DNA of 59,276 nt from an uncultured Pelagibacteraceae bacterium (GCA_902592715.1 CACJFS010000007.1:1-59276), one strand, 5' to 3'; shown: positions 1 through 8,876, counted from the stretch's first letter. The notes: generated by a model not told the origin, from the sequence alone. Numbers and translations are program-made.

Positions 1-480
1 TTGATCTTTCATTTCGTCTAAAGAAACATCAACTTCTTCTTCTTGTGCTTCTTCAACCGGATCAGAACTAGGTTGTTCGGTAGTATTTTGCAATTCCGCT
101 AGATCATCTTTTGATACTTGAATTTTTTCTGGAATTTTTCTTGCTCTTTTAGATGGGAGTATTGGAACGCCACTCTTTGAAATTTCGCCTTTGTAAAGAT
201 TTTCAAAATCATCGCCTATATCATCTTCGTCTTCTGAAGAATCATCAACTTGCTCAACATGTTTTCTTAATTTATATACTGCTGCGTTAGTTAAATCTGG
301 AACTTTAATTTTTTCTTCAGCTATTTCTCTTAATGCTATAACAGTGTTTTTATCGTTATCTCTATCTAATGTTGGTTCTAATCCTGAATTAAGCTGTGTT
401 GCTCTTTCTTTTGCAACCAATACTAATTCATAAGGACTATCGACTTTATCAATACAATCTTCAACTGTAACTCTTGCCAT
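1..480 (-). CDS. rpoZ: RNA polymerase omega subunit (3' end outside window)
   Basis: The reading frame starts with ATG at 478-480 and stays open to the window edge (160 codons, no stop). The N-terminus [11 protein letters not shown], followed by [13 protein letters not shown] and an [14 protein letters not shown] segment, is the classic omega fold that binds and helps assemble the beta' subunit of RNA polymerase. After about residue 85 comes a long acidic, low-complexity tail ([16 protein letters not shown]), which makes the protein much longer than the roughly 90 residues of E. coli omega; long tails are known in alphaproteobacteria. Identity rests on the N-terminal half. The downstream neighbours cannot be seen. 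Confidence 0.93.
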   Translation of the reverse strand, partial: MARVTVEDCIDKVDSPYELVLVAKERATQLNSGLEPTLDRDNDKNTVIALREIAEEKIKVPDLTNAAVYKLRKHVEQVDDSSEDEDDIGDDFENLYKGEISKSGVPILPSKRARKIPEKIQVSKDDLAELQNTTEQPSSDPVEEAQEEEVDVSLDEMKDQ

Positions 481-522
481 GGTCGGTTAGATACACCCCG
501 AATATAAAAAAATCAAGCAGTA

Positions 523-1731
523 TTAAAGATAAACAGGATTTAGTTTTTTTCTAACAGTGAAAAGTAAGACTATAGAGCATGAAATCGATACCGCAGATAT
601 TATTGCTATTTTTTCAATAGAATAGCCAGCATCAATCAAAATTCCAAATAAAGCAGTACCAAAGGCAGTAGCAAAAACCATTAAAGCAGTTGTTAAAGCT
701 TTAATTGAACCAATATATTTTACTCCATATATTTCAGCCCAAGTCGAAGATCCCAATAAATTAGCTAAACCATTGGATATTCCAATTAAACCTAAAAATA
801 AGAAAGCCGACTGCGAGGCATCAAAATACATAATAACAAATGTTGCAAGCAATAGAGGAATGTTCATGTATATAAGTAATTTTCTACTTGTTAATTTATC
901 AATTAAATATCCAGAGATTAATAAAGTGATAACAGAACAAATCGAGTAGGACATAAAGGATTGTGCTATTGTGTACTCACCCCACCCTTTAGAATTTACG
1001 ATAAATGATTGGTAAACAAAGACACCTGTAGCAATCCATGGCATTGCTAACATATTAAGTGATATAATATAAAACCTATAATCTCCCAAAACTTCTATTC
1101 TTTTCCACTGTTTAATTTTTTCTTCTTTGAATTTTGCATCTTGATCTGTTTCTCTGGTATCTAGTTTTACATCTTTAACTAAAAAATAAGATGCTAAGGG
1201 TAAAATTATTAAAACTGATATTGAAATTATTATCCAAATATTTTGCCAAGCCATCAATGTTAAAGAATAAACTATGAGAACTGGTAGAATAAATTCTGCT
1301 GAAGATAAACCAAACCAAATCATACTTAACGCTCGTCCCCTAGACTTTGTGAAATATCTAGAGATTGTAGTTGACGCTGTGTGAGACATCATTCCTTGAC
1401 CAGAAAATCTCATTAGAAATATCGCTACAAATAAAAAAACTACTGATGAGATTTTTGAAAAGAAAAAGCTTGAAAATGAGAGGAGTATTGTTACGAAAAT
1501 AGCAAACTTCAGTACATTTACATCATCAATTTTTTTTCCAATCCAAATAACAAGTAAGCTGCTACAAAGAGTTGCAGATGCATAAATCGTTCCAAATTGG
1601 CCATGACTAATAGAAAGAGTTTCTCTTATACTAGAATTGAACAAGCCGATAAAAAAACTCTGTCCAAAACTTGAAAAAAATGTAAAGATAAAACCAAATA
1701 TAATTACTTTTAAACTTAAACTTTTAAACAT
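523..1731 (-). CDS. Major facilitator superfamily transporter
   Basis: 402 residues with about 12 hydrophobic segments in two blocks of six, separated by a charged central loop near residues 190-215 (KLDTRETDQDAKFKEEK), the normal MFS layout. GKKIDDVN after the second helix is a degenerate form of MFS signature motif A. It is an inner-membrane carrier, probably driven by an ion gradient; nothing in the sequence identifies the substrate. It lies upstream of rpoZ on the same strand (42 bp gap) and starts 11 bp from a divergent dehydrogenase gene, so the two starts share a very short control region. Confidence 0.85.
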   Translation of the reverse strand: MFKSLSLKVIIFGFIFTFFSSFGQSFFIGLFNSSIRETLSISHGQFGTIYASATLCSSLLVIWIGKKIDDVNVLKFAIFVTILLSFSSFFFSKISSVVFLFVAIFLMRFSGQGMMSHTASTTISRYFTKSRGRALSMIWFGLSSAEFILPVLIVYSLTLMAWQNIWIIISISVLIILPLASYFLVKDVKLDTRETDQDAKFKEEKIKQWKRIEVLGDYRFYIISLNMLAMPWIATGVFVYQSFIVNSKGWGEYTIAQSFMSYSICSVITLLISGYLIDKLTSRKLLIYMNIPLLLATFVIMYFDASQSAFLFLGLIGISNGLANLLGSSTWAEIYGVKYIGSIKALTTALMVFATAFGTALFGILIDAGYSIEKIAIISAVSISCSIVLLFTVRKKLNPVYL

Positions 1732-1742
1732 ATAAAAAAATT

Positions 1743-2618
1743 ATGACTTGTAATGTTGCTTTCATAGGTCTCGGTGTAATGGGATATCCGATGGCTGGTT
1801 ATATATCAAAAGCTGGCCACAATGTAACTGTTTTTAACAGAACTAGTGCTAAAGCTGAGAAATGGATTTCAGAATATAAAGGTAAGATGGCTTCTACTCC
1901 TAAAGAAGCTGCAGAGGGTGCCGATTTTATTTTCACATGCGTTGGTAATGATAATGATCTAAAAGAAGTATCATTAGGTGAACATGGATTATTTCATAGC
2001 GCTAAAGAAGGTGCTATTTACATAGACAACTCAACCGTTTCAGCAGAAATATCAAGAGAACTTTATAAAAGTGCAAAAAAAAAAGGATTTGCATTTTTAG
2101 ATGCTCCTATATCTGGTGGACAATCAGGTGCTGAAGGTGGGATATTGACTGTTATGGTAGGTGGTGATGATGAGGCATTTAAAAAAGCTGAACCTGTAAT
2201 TGATTGCTACAGCAAAAAAGTAAAATTAATTGGTCCATCAGGAAGTGGACAATTAACCAAAATGATGAATCAAATGTGTATTGCAGGGGTTGTTCAAGGT
2301 TTATCTGAAGCTATTAACTTTGGAATAAATGCTGGTTTAGATATTGATAAGGTTATGGAAACGATATCAAAAGGTGCTGCTCAATCTTGGCAAATGGAAA
2401 ATAGATATAAAACTATGGTAGAAGATAAATTTGATTATGGTTTTGCTGTTGACTGGATGAGAAAAGATTTAAAAATTGTAATTGAAGAAGCAAAAAGAAA
2501 TGGATCGCCAGTTCCAATTACTGAAATTGTTGATGAATATTATGCTGATGTTCAAAAAATGGGTGGAAATCGTTGGGATAGTTCTAGTCTGATCGCTAGA
2601 CTTAAAAAAAAGAAATAA
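1743..2618 (+). CDS. 3-hydroxyisobutyrate dehydrogenase family NAD(P)-dependent oxidoreductase
   Basis: 291 residues, the usual length for beta-hydroxyacid dehydrogenases. The N-terminal Rossmann motif is VAFIGLGVMGYPMAG (residues 5-19). The substrate-binding signature DAPISGGQSGAEGG lies near residues 120-133, and the catalytic-lysine region GSGQLTKMMNQM near 166-177. Members oxidise short 3-hydroxyacids such as 3-hydroxyisobutyrate or tartronate semialdehyde, or reduce the matching aldehydes; which one applies here cannot be read from the sequence. It heads a tight three-gene + strand operon (4 and 2 bp spacings) with a flavin-nucleotide-binding protein and a small membrane protein. Confidence 0.9.
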   Translation: MTCNVAFIGLGVMGYPMAGYISKAGHNVTVFNRTSAKAEKWISEYKGKMASTPKEAAEGADFIFTCVGNDNDLKEVSLGEHGLFHSAKEGAIYIDNSTVSAEISRELYKSAKKKGFAFLDAPISGGQSGAEGGILTVMVGGDDEAFKKAEPVIDCYSKKVKLIGPSGSGQLTKMMNQMCIAGVVQGLSEAINFGINAGLDIDKVMETISKGAAQSWQMENRYKTMVEDKFDYGFAVDWMRKDLKIVIEEAKRNGSPVPITEIVDEYYADVQKMGGNRWDSSSLIARLKKKK

Positions 2619-2622
2619 ACCA

Positions 2623-3228
2623 ATGACAAATACTGTCCCATACTATGAGGACTTTTCCGAAATAAAAAAAAAAATTTGGTTAATGCTTGATGATGCTGTA
2701 ACGAACAGATCGTCACCATTTAGAATTCCAGTTTTTGTTTGTGGTGATCAGTCAGACTTTGATGGAAGAATTGTTGTTCTTAGAAAATCTGACCAATCAA
2801 ATAACCTTCTTCAGTTTCATAGCGATATAAGATCTGACAAAATTCCAAAATTAAAAAAAAATAAAAGTGCTGCTCTAATATTTTACGATAAAGAAGAAAA
2901 AATTCAGCTCCGAGTCAAAGTAAATTGTATAGTCAATCATGAAAATGAAATAACTGAGCAATCATGGTTAAAAACTGCTCACGTAAGTCGAAAATGTTAT
3001 CTAGTAAACAATGGACCAGGGACAGAAACAGATGAACCAAGCTCAGGTTTAAGTGAAGATATTGAAAAATCAGGCTTTACGATGAAGCAAAGTGAAGAAG
3101 GTTATAAAAACTTTACAGTAATACAATGTAATATTGAAAGTATTGAGTGGCTTTATCTTGCAGCAAAAGGTCATAGAAGAGCAAGATTTGATATTACAAA
3201 TAATAAACAAAACTGGCTAATTCCATAA
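2623..3228 (+). CDS. Pyridoxamine 5'-phosphate oxidase-like FMN-binding protein
   Basis: 201 residues with the split-barrel flavin-binding pattern: a strand block RIVVLRKSDQ, then LQFHSDIRSDKIPKLKKNKSA near residues 65-85, where PNPOx-type proteins contact FMN phosphate (R-x-x-K). The C-terminal segment IESIEWLYLAAKGHRRARF is characteristic of the Alr4036-like branch. The reaction is unknown; true PdxH enzymes have a different C-terminus, so this is family-level only. It sits 4 bp after the dehydrogenase gene and 2 bp before a small membrane gene, so co-transcription is likely. Confidence 0.75.
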   Translation: MTNTVPYYEDFSEIKKKIWLMLDDAVTNRSSPFRIPVFVCGDQSDFDGRIVVLRKSDQSNNLLQFHSDIRSDKIPKLKKNKSAALIFYDKEEKIQLRVKVNCIVNHENEITEQSWLKTAHVSRKCYLVNNGPGTETDEPSSGLSEDIEKSGFTMKQSEEGYKNFTVIQCNIESIEWLYLAAKGHRRARFDITNNKQNWLIP

Positions 3229-3230
3229 AA

Positions 3231-3431
3231 ATGTTAAGTGGATTTATTATTGCTGTAGCACTTGTTTTAGGTGGCTTGGCTGTAATGAGATTTGGTATTT
3301 TCCAAATCAGAAAATTTAAAAAGGGTGAAACTAGAGTTACCAAGAAAGTTAGTGAACAAATAGCTTTTTTTATATTTTTTTTAATTATTTTAGGATTAAT
3401 TATTTACTCTATTAATGATTTTCTTTTCTAA
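3231..3431 (+). CDS. Small two-helix membrane protein, unknown
   Basis: 66 residues with two hydrophobic spans (about 3-26 and 46-64) around a basic loop (RKFKKGETRVTKK). No family recognised. It starts 2 bp after the PNPOx-like gene and its stop overlaps the convergent metalloprotease-like gene by 4 bp. The tight operon position supports it as a real gene rather than a chance ORF. Confidence 0.65.
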   Translation: MLSGFIIAVALVLGGLAVMRFGIFQIRKFKKGETRVTKKVSEQIAFFIFFLIILGLIIYSINDFLF

Positions 3432-4294
3432 AAGTTATTGAAATCTTTGTATCTATTATAGGTACACCAAGTTCGTTTCTTTTTAATTTTTTTTAGTTTT
3501 TTATGAGAATATCTATCTCTCCATTCATAATTACTATCAGGAGAAATACCTCGACCAACCTCTGCTGCCATTGCACATTTTAAATATACAGGATTAAATG
3601 GTGTACTAGTAGTCGGGTCAAGAAAGACAGAGTCTTTAAAATCAGGACAAGTAGGATCTTTATGATTATATAATGAGCCTAACTTATATTTATCACCTCC
3701 ATCTGGGCCGCCAATTATAGTTCCAGTTTTATGTCCATTTTTATTTCCTTTTGTACATGCCCATGCAAATCCATTTACATGCATTAATTCATGTAACGTA
3801 ATTAAAATTCTTTTATTTTTACTTGGGTTATGTTTACTTTTTAAAAAAATATATCCATGATGCACGCTCCCTTGTCCACCATCTCTATGTCCTACATCTA
3901 CCCATGCAAAATACAATTTATTTGGACTATTAAATCCTAATTTTGTTAAATAAGCGTCAGGATAGTTCATTCCATAATTTCCTTTATATTGTTTATCAAA
4001 TCTAACAAACGAAATATCCATTTTTCCATCTTCCCTAATGTCATACCTAAATTTTTGTTTACCTTTTGTCATTTCAAACATTTTTTCATTTGCCTCTAAT
4101 AACTCTTTCTCCATTTTTCCATTTATATCCCATTCATTATCTTCACTATCTTTATTTAGTAGGTATATAAAATGTACTTGTGGTTCATCTGAAATATCAG
4201 GTTGATCTTTAAAATATCTTCCAGGTTTTTCGTCTGACGCAAAAGAAAGTGATGAATACAAGAAAATTGTTAAAATAAGAAATATATTTTTCAT
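3428..4294 (-). CDS. Secreted HExxH-containing putative zinc metallopeptidase
   Basis: I place the start at ATG 4292-4294, which gives 288 residues beginning with a clear signal peptide (MKNIFLILTIFLYSSLSFAS, cleavage near residue 19). A longer in-frame extension would run into the upstream carbonic anhydrase gene and bury the signal peptide. Residues 166-179 read TLHELMHVNGFAWA: an HExxH zinc site (H168, E169, H172) followed by the metzincin-like G. The third metzincin ligand position is W178 instead of H or D; H188 is a possible substitute. The C-terminus is basic. Probably periplasmic or secreted. Peptidase activity is inference; no specific family recognised. It lies 4 bp downstream of the carbonic-anhydrase-like gene on the same strand. 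Confidence 0.7.
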   Translation of the reverse strand: MKNIFLILTIFLYSSLSFASDEKPGRYFKDQPDISDEPQVHFIYLLNKDSEDNEWDINGKMEKELLEANEKMFEMTKGKQKFRYDIREDGKMDISFVRFDKQYKGNYGMNYPDAYLTKLGFNSPNKLYFAWVDVGHRDGGQGSVHHGYIFLKSKHNPSKNKRILITLHELMHVNGFAWACTKGNKNGHKTGTIIGGPDGGDKYKLGSLYNHKDPTCPDFKDSVFLDPTTSTPFNPVYLKCAMAAEVGRGISPDSNYEWRDRYSHKKLKKIKKKRTWCTYNRYKDFNNF

Positions 4295-4298
4295 ATCA

Positions 4299-4811
4299 TT
4301 AAAATACGGACTTTGAATATTTTTTCCAGTTTTCCTGGTATCTAATTGCATTTTTCTTAACGGCTTCAATTTCATCATCTGTTAACTGACGAATTACTTT
4401 TCCAGGTGAGCCCATTACTAATGAGTTATCTGGAATTTCTTTATTTTCTGTAATTAATGATTTAGCTCCAATGATACAATTTTTTCCAATTCTAGCCTTA
4501 TTGAGAACAACAGCTCCAATACCAATTAAAGAGTTATCATCAATTGTACAGCCATGAAGCATAACTAAATGACCTATCGTTACATTTATTCCAATTTTTA
4601 ATGGGTAACCTGGATCTGTGTGCAAAACACTTCCATCTTGAACGTTTGAGCCTTCTCCTAAATGAATATTTTCTATATCACCTCTTAATGTTGCATTAAA
4701 CCAAACGCTAGAGTTTTTTTCTAATGTTACATCACCAATTATGACAGCGTTTGGTGCCACCCAATTTTCGCCAAGGTTTTTTGGTTTTTTATCTTTTAAA
4801 TCGTAAAACAT
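4299..4811 (-). CDS. Gamma carbonic anhydrase family protein (YrdA/PaaY-like)
   Basis: 170 residues made of left-handed beta-helix hexapeptide repeats such as IGDVTL, IGINVTIGH, IGIGAVVLNKARIG and IIGAKSLI, with a C-terminal helix. Three histidines in VLHTDPG, TIGHLVM and MLHGCTI match the zinc ligands of the gamma-class fold, which works as a trimer. Cytoplasmic. Many YrdA-type members show weak or no CO2 hydration, so activity is uncertain although the fold assignment is strong. It precedes the secreted HExxH gene by 4 bp and is divergent from the thioredoxin-like gene, with 20 bp between the starts. Confidence 0.88.
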   Translation of the reverse strand: MFYDLKDKKPKNLGENWVAPNAVIIGDVTLEKNSSVWFNATLRGDIENIHLGEGSNVQDGSVLHTDPGYPLKIGINVTIGHLVMLHGCTIDDNSLIGIGAVVLNKARIGKNCIIGAKSLITENKEIPDNSLVMGSPGKVIRQLTDDEIEAVKKNAIRYQENWKKYSKSVF

Positions 4812-4831
4812 AAATTATATAGTCTTTTAAC

Positions 4832-5383
4832 ATGGCATTAACTAAAACACCAATATGTGACTTCGGTAAAAAAGCTGACAACTTTGAACTTAAATCTATA
4901 GATAACAAAATAATTTCACTAAACGATGCAAAAGGTGAAAATGGAACACTAATAATGTTTATCTGTAATCACTGTCCATATGTATTAGCTGTCATAAATA
5001 ATGTTGTCGAAGATTGTAAAGAATTAGAAAATAATGGAGTTAAATCTATAGCAATAATGTCAAATGACCCAAAAAGATATGAAGAAGACTCATTTGATAA
5101 TATGATTAAATTTTCAAAAAATCATAATTTTAATTTTCCATATGTAATAGATGAAACTCAAGAAGTAGCAAAAACTTATGGTGCGGTCTGCACTCCAGAC
5201 TTTTTTGGATACAATAAAGATCTTGAACTTCAATACAGAGGAAGAATAAGAGAGTTAAAAAATTTGAAACCAATAGAAAGTGGAGATAGTGAACTTAAAA
5301 ATGCAATGAAAATGATTGCAAAATCAAACAATGGTCCAAAAGAACAATTTCCTAGTATGGGCTGTAGTATTAAATGGTTTTAA
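4832..5383 (+). CDS. Thioredoxin-fold redoxin family protein (peroxiredoxin-like)
   Basis: 183 residues. FICNHCPYV at 43-51 carries a CxxC pair (C45, C48) at the N-terminus of the active helix, and the later TYGAVCTPDFFGY segment supplies the cis-proline region and a third cysteine. This pattern belongs to the AhpC/TSA-redoxin group often called PRX-like 1. No signal peptide, so cytoplasmic; a thiol-disulfide or peroxide-reducing role is expected by family, with the substrate unknown. The next gene, a glycosyltransferase, starts 7 bp after the stop. Confidence 0.85.
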   Translation: MALTKTPICDFGKKADNFELKSIDNKIISLNDAKGENGTLIMFICNHCPYVLAVINNVVEDCKELENNGVKSIAIMSNDPKRYEEDSFDNMIKFSKNHNFNFPYVIDETQEVAKTYGAVCTPDFFGYNKDLELQYRGRIRELKNLKPIESGDSELKNAMKMIAKSNNGPKEQFPSMGCSIKWF

Positions 5384-5389
5384 TAATTA

Positions 5390-6472
5390 ATGTATTTAGT
5401 AATAACTAGAACTTTTCCTCCTGAATTAGGAGGCATGCAAAATCTGATGTGGGGACTAGCAAGGTCTCTTTCAAAACTTAACCTTATAAAAGTTTTTGCA
5501 GATTATCATGAAAATCATGAAGAGTTTGATAAATCAGTTTCATTTTCAATAGAAAGAGTAAGTGGAATGAAGCTTATTAGAAAATATAGAAAATCATATA
5601 TGATTAATGATTATCTTGAGCAAAATAATAAGGTACAATGTATAATTGCTGACCATTGGAAAAGTTTGGAGCTTATAAAAACAAATAAAAAAAAAATCTG
5701 CTTAATTCATTCAAAAGAGATTAATCACCCAAAAGGTTCAAGTTTAAATAAAAAAGTATTGTCAGTTCTAAATAATGTTGATCATATTGTAGCAAATTCA
5801 AACTATACAAAAAATTTAGCCATTGATTTGGGGGTAGAAGAAAAAAAAATAATCATTATTAACCCTGGAATTGATCCAGTAAATGAAGTTCCACAAAAAT
5901 ATTTAGATGAGGCAGAGGATATTCTAAAAGGTAAAAAAAAGAGACTAATTACAGTTTCAAGATTTGATAAAAGAAAAAATCATGAAAAAGTAATCATGGC
6001 TGTTAGAAACTTAAAAGAAATCTACCCTGATATTACTTACACTTGTATAGGGTATGGCGATGAAGAAGATAAATTAAAAAAACTAGTAATTGAATTGAAA
6101 TTAGAAGATCAAGTCACCCTTTTAAAAGATATACCTTCAGATTTAAAAAATGCTCTTGTAGCAAAGTCAGATATTTTTGTAATGCCTTCAATAATTTATA
6201 AAAAGTCTGTTGAAGGTTTTGGTATTGCTTATGTAGAAGCTGCACAATACGGCGTTCCGTCAATTGGTGGGAAAGATGGAGGTGCTTCAGATGCAATTAT
6301 ACATGAAAAAACTGGTTTAATATGTGATGGTAATAAACTTGAGGATATTTATTCAAGTATAGACAACCTTTTTAGAGATAACAAATATATAGAATACGGA
6401 AAAGAAGCAAAAAATAATTCTGAAAACTTTCTTTGGGATAAGGCAATTGAAAAATATAAGAGAATCTTATAA
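5390..6472 (+). CDS. Glycosyltransferase family 4 (GT-B fold)
   Basis: 360 residues. The N-terminus has the glycine-rich acceptor loop TRTFPPELGGMQNLMWGLA. The C-terminal half carries LITVSRFDKRKNHEKVI and the donor-site EGFGIAYVEAAQYGVPSIGG segment (the E-x7-E pattern), typical of retaining GT4 enzymes. Most likely a cytoplasmic or membrane-associated transferase for lipopolysaccharide, capsule or glycolipid; sugar and acceptor cannot be read. It is followed after 9 bp by a small membrane protein on the same strand. Confidence 0.88.
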   Translation: MYLVITRTFPPELGGMQNLMWGLARSLSKLNLIKVFADYHENHEEFDKSVSFSIERVSGMKLIRKYRKSYMINDYLEQNNKVQCIIADHWKSLELIKTNKKKICLIHSKEINHPKGSSLNKKVLSVLNNVDHIVANSNYTKNLAIDLGVEEKKIIIINPGIDPVNEVPQKYLDEAEDILKGKKKRLITVSRFDKRKNHEKVIMAVRNLKEIYPDITYTCIGYGDEEDKLKKLVIELKLEDQVTLLKDIPSDLKNALVAKSDIFVMPSIIYKKSVEGFGIAYVEAAQYGVPSIGGKDGGASDAIIHEKTGLICDGNKLEDIYSSIDNLFRDNKYIEYGKEAKNNSENFLWDKAIEKYKRIL

Positions 6473-6481
6473 AGTAATTAT

Positions 6482-6901
6482 ATGATCGCTAAATTTAATA
6501 ACATTTTCTACTTAATTGTATTTCTTGCACATTTTATAGCGATAGCCGGATATTGTTTTCAAACAATTGTTGGAACCAAAAAATTTATGGATAAGTTTGG
6601 TATAGATCATAGTGCAGCTGTAATGGTTAGATTTGTTGGAGCGCTAATGCTTGGTTGGGTAATAATGGCTATTTATATAATGTTTGTTAGAGCAAATGGA
6701 GTTGAAGGTACTTGGGCATTTTTTAATTTAATATTTATTATACATGCATGCGTTTTAGGAACAAATTTCTACTCGCTTAAGATTGATAAAACTGGTCTAA
6801 ATGAAAAAGTTACAAATGAAGGGATTATAGCGCCTACAGTGTTTCTAATAATGATGGCTATACTTTGTTACGGTTTATCTGATAAAATTTATATCACTTA
6901 A
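6482..6901 (+). CDS. Four-helix integral membrane protein, unknown
   Basis: 139 residues with four hydrophobic spans (about 9-28, 45-68, 78-97, 114-133). No motif I recognise. It follows the GT4 gene closely and overlaps the end of convergent tctA by 4 bp. Operon-like placement and consistent membrane topology support it as coding. Confidence 0.65.
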   Translation: MIAKFNNIFYLIVFLAHFIAIAGYCFQTIVGTKKFMDKFGIDHSAAVMVRFVGALMLGWVIMAIYIMFVRANGVEGTWAFFNLIFIIHACVLGTNFYSLKIDKTGLNEKVTNEGIIAPTVFLIMMAILCYGLSDKIYIT

Positions 6902-8403
6902 GTTTTGGTATTTTTAAACATAGTTTTATAAACATGCCAAATTACAATTAGAATTGTAGTTAGTAAAATACATGCGGTTAAAGCTCTGTCCCATAAAAAT
7001 TCCCAAGAACCATTGCTTAATAATAAAGATCTTCTCAAATTTTCTTCCATCAAACCACCTAGCACAAAGGCAAGTATCAAAGGTGGCATAGGAAAATCAT
7101 ATAATCTTAGAAATGTAGCAACAACTGCAATTCCAATCATTAAATAAATATCAAAGTTATTAAATGACATTACATAAATTCCAGTAATAGAAAAAAATAG
7201 GATTAACGGTATTAGATAATTTTTTGGGACTGCTAGAATTCTAGCTATATAAGGAATAAGGGGTAAATTTAAAATTAATAAAATTACCATCCCTATATAC
7301 ATTGACATAATGATAGACCAAAATATTTCTGGATTAGTCATATATAATCTTGGACCAGGCTGAACGCCAAATCCTAATAAAGCCCCCAACATAACTGCAG
7401 TGGTTCCACTTCCAGGTATACCTAATGTAAGCATAGGTACAAATGACCCTGAACAAGCAGCATTATTTGCTGTTTCTGGAGCTGATAAACCATTAACACT
7501 TCCCTTGCCAAATTTTTCTTTTTCTTCATCGTTAACAATATTTCTTTCCATTCCGTAAGCTAGAAAAGAAGCGATAGTAGCCCCTGCTCCTGGTAAAACC
7601 CCAATTAAAAAACCAATTACTGATGACCTAGGTATTGTCTTGTACATTTTGGTTCTTTCTTCTTTATTAATTTTAATTGAACCAAGTTCTGTTAATGACA
7701 CTTGCTTAGCAGCACTAGTAGGATCATTTCTTTTCAAGATTATGGTTAAGGCCTCACTCATCGCAAAAGTTGCCATAACAACAAGAACAAAGCTAATTCC
7801 ATCTGTTAAATTCATATTGTTAAATGTAAATCTTGTAATATCTGATAAGCTATCTTGACCAACAGATGCTAACATTAAACCAAGCACAACCATCATCATG
7901 GCTTTTAAAAACTGACCCTTTGAAGAAAAAGCAGCAATAGCTGTCAGACCTAAAATCATTAACGCAAAATAATCAGGAGATCTAAAAGATAAGCTTACTT
8001 TCGATAAACTTGGAGCCATAAATAATAAATATATTGCTGACAACGTTCCACCAGCAAATGAACTCCAAGCAGCTATAGCCAATGCTTTTCCTGCTTTACC
8101 TTGCTGAGCCATTGGATAGCCATCAAATGATGTTGCAACAGTTCCTGGAACACCAGGTGCGTTTAATAGTATTGATGATGTGGAACCTCCAAATACCGCT
8201 CCATAATAAACTCCTGCCATTAAAATTAAACCAGTTGCTGGATCAAAACCATAAGTAATTGGTATCATTAAAGCTATCGCTGTCATTGGTCCAAGTCCTG
8301 GCAACATTCCAATAATTGTTCCAAAAAAACAGCCAAGCATTACCATTAATATATTTTGTAAAGTGAGCGCTGTCGTTAAACCAATTAGAATTCCTTCAAT
8401 CAT
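6898..8403 (-). CDS. tctA: Tripartite tricarboxylate transporter, large membrane subunit TctA
   Basis: 501 residues, about 12 membrane spans. The family signature is clear near the N-terminus: GCFFGTIIGMLPGLGPMTA, then GGSTSSILLNAPGVPGTVAT and DGYPMAQQGKAGKAL. A second copy of the loop, IGVLPGAGATIASFLAYG, and NNAACSGSFVPMLTLGIPGSG sit in the second half, reflecting the internal duplication. It forms the transport channel of a secondary, binding-protein-dependent carrier for carboxylates such as citrate; substrate unknown here. Its start overlaps the tctB stop by 4 bp, implying translational coupling. Confidence 0.95.
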   Translation of the reverse strand: MIEGILIGLTTALTLQNILMVMLGCFFGTIIGMLPGLGPMTAIALMIPITYGFDPATGLILMAGVYYGAVFGGSTSSILLNAPGVPGTVATSFDGYPMAQQGKAGKALAIAAWSSFAGGTLSAIYLLFMAPSLSKVSLSFRSPDYFALMILGLTAIAAFSSKGQFLKAMMMVVLGLMLASVGQDSLSDITRFTFNNMNLTDGISFVLVVMATFAMSEALTIILKRNDPTSAAKQVSLTELGSIKINKEERTKMYKTIPRSSVIGFLIGVLPGAGATIASFLAYGMERNIVNDEEKEKFGKGSVNGLSAPETANNAACSGSFVPMLTLGIPGSGTTAVMLGALLGFGVQPGPRLYMTNPEIFWSIIMSMYIGMVILLILNLPLIPYIARILAVPKNYLIPLILFFSITGIYVMSFNNFDIYLMIGIAVVATFLRLYDFPMPPLILAFVLGGLMEENLRRSLLLSNGSWEFLWDRALTACILLTTILIVIWHVYKTMFKNTKT

Positions 8404-8870
8404 CCCATAACTCCAATTGATTGTAAGAATGGATCTCTTAAATAAATGTCAAGAACTCCATGAAGCAAATACATAAAAGCTGCTACAAAAGGAAAAGACA
8501 ATAAAAACATTAAGACCCATCTTCTCTCTCCTAAAAAATAAAATGATGAGAACAAAAATATTGATGTAGTTAAAAAATAACCAACTTTTAAAATTGTAGC
8601 ACCATAAATTATCGCAATAACAATAAGTATTGCTGTTTTTTTATATTCTAAAGTTTTATGCTGAACTTTTATTGTATTAGGATCTGGTAAAATTAGTTTT
8701 AATCCTGAAAAAAAAAGGCCTGCATATCCTAAATAAATTGGGAATGTTCTTGCATTAAAAGGTGCATTTTCATCGAATGAAAAAACTTGAATTTGATAAG
8801 CTGTATGTAAATAAAATGCTGAAAATATAAAAAAGAGCAGTGATATAACTTTTGTAGTATTTATATTCAC
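8400..8870 (-). CDS. tctB: Tripartite tricarboxylate transporter, small membrane subunit TctB
   Basis: 156 residues with four hydrophobic spans, as usual for TctB. The N-terminal half has the FNARTFPIYLGYAGL segment found in this family. The start codon is GTG at 8868-8870 with only a weak Shine-Dalgarno; no later in-frame ATG would keep the first helix. The start codon lies inside the 5' arm of a 10-bp inverted repeat (8834-8876), so translation may be limited by RNA structure. It overlaps tctA by 4 bp and follows tctC by 27 bp. Confidence 0.88.
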   Translation of the reverse strand: MNINTTKVISLLFFIFSAFYLHTAYQIQVFSFDENAPFNARTFPIYLGYAGLFFSGLKLILPDPNTIKVQHKTLEYKKTAILIVIAIIYGATILKVGYFLTTSIFLFSSFYFLGERRWVLMFLLSFPFVAAFMYLLHGVLDIYLRDPFLQSIGVMG

Positions 8871-8876
8871 TGCTCT
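8834..8876 (-). promoter_or_regulatory. Inverted repeat over the tctB start: possible attenuator
   Basis: The + strand reads AGAGCAGTGA at 8834-8843 and its exact reverse complement TCACTGCTCT at 8867-8876, with a 23-nt loop. On the tctCBA mRNA (minus strand) the hairpin comes after the tctC stop, takes in the GTG start codon of tctB and is followed at once by a run of U (CTCTTTTTT). It therefore looks like a rho-independent-type terminator or attenuator placed inside the first codons of tctB. Seen directly: the perfect 10-bp stem and T-run. Inferred: the function. Confidence 0.55.

Noticed and set aside
4295-4378. Longer start for the secreted HExxH protein
   Set aside because: It would overlap the carbonic-anhydrase-like gene by 80 bp and hide a clear signal peptide that starts at 4294.
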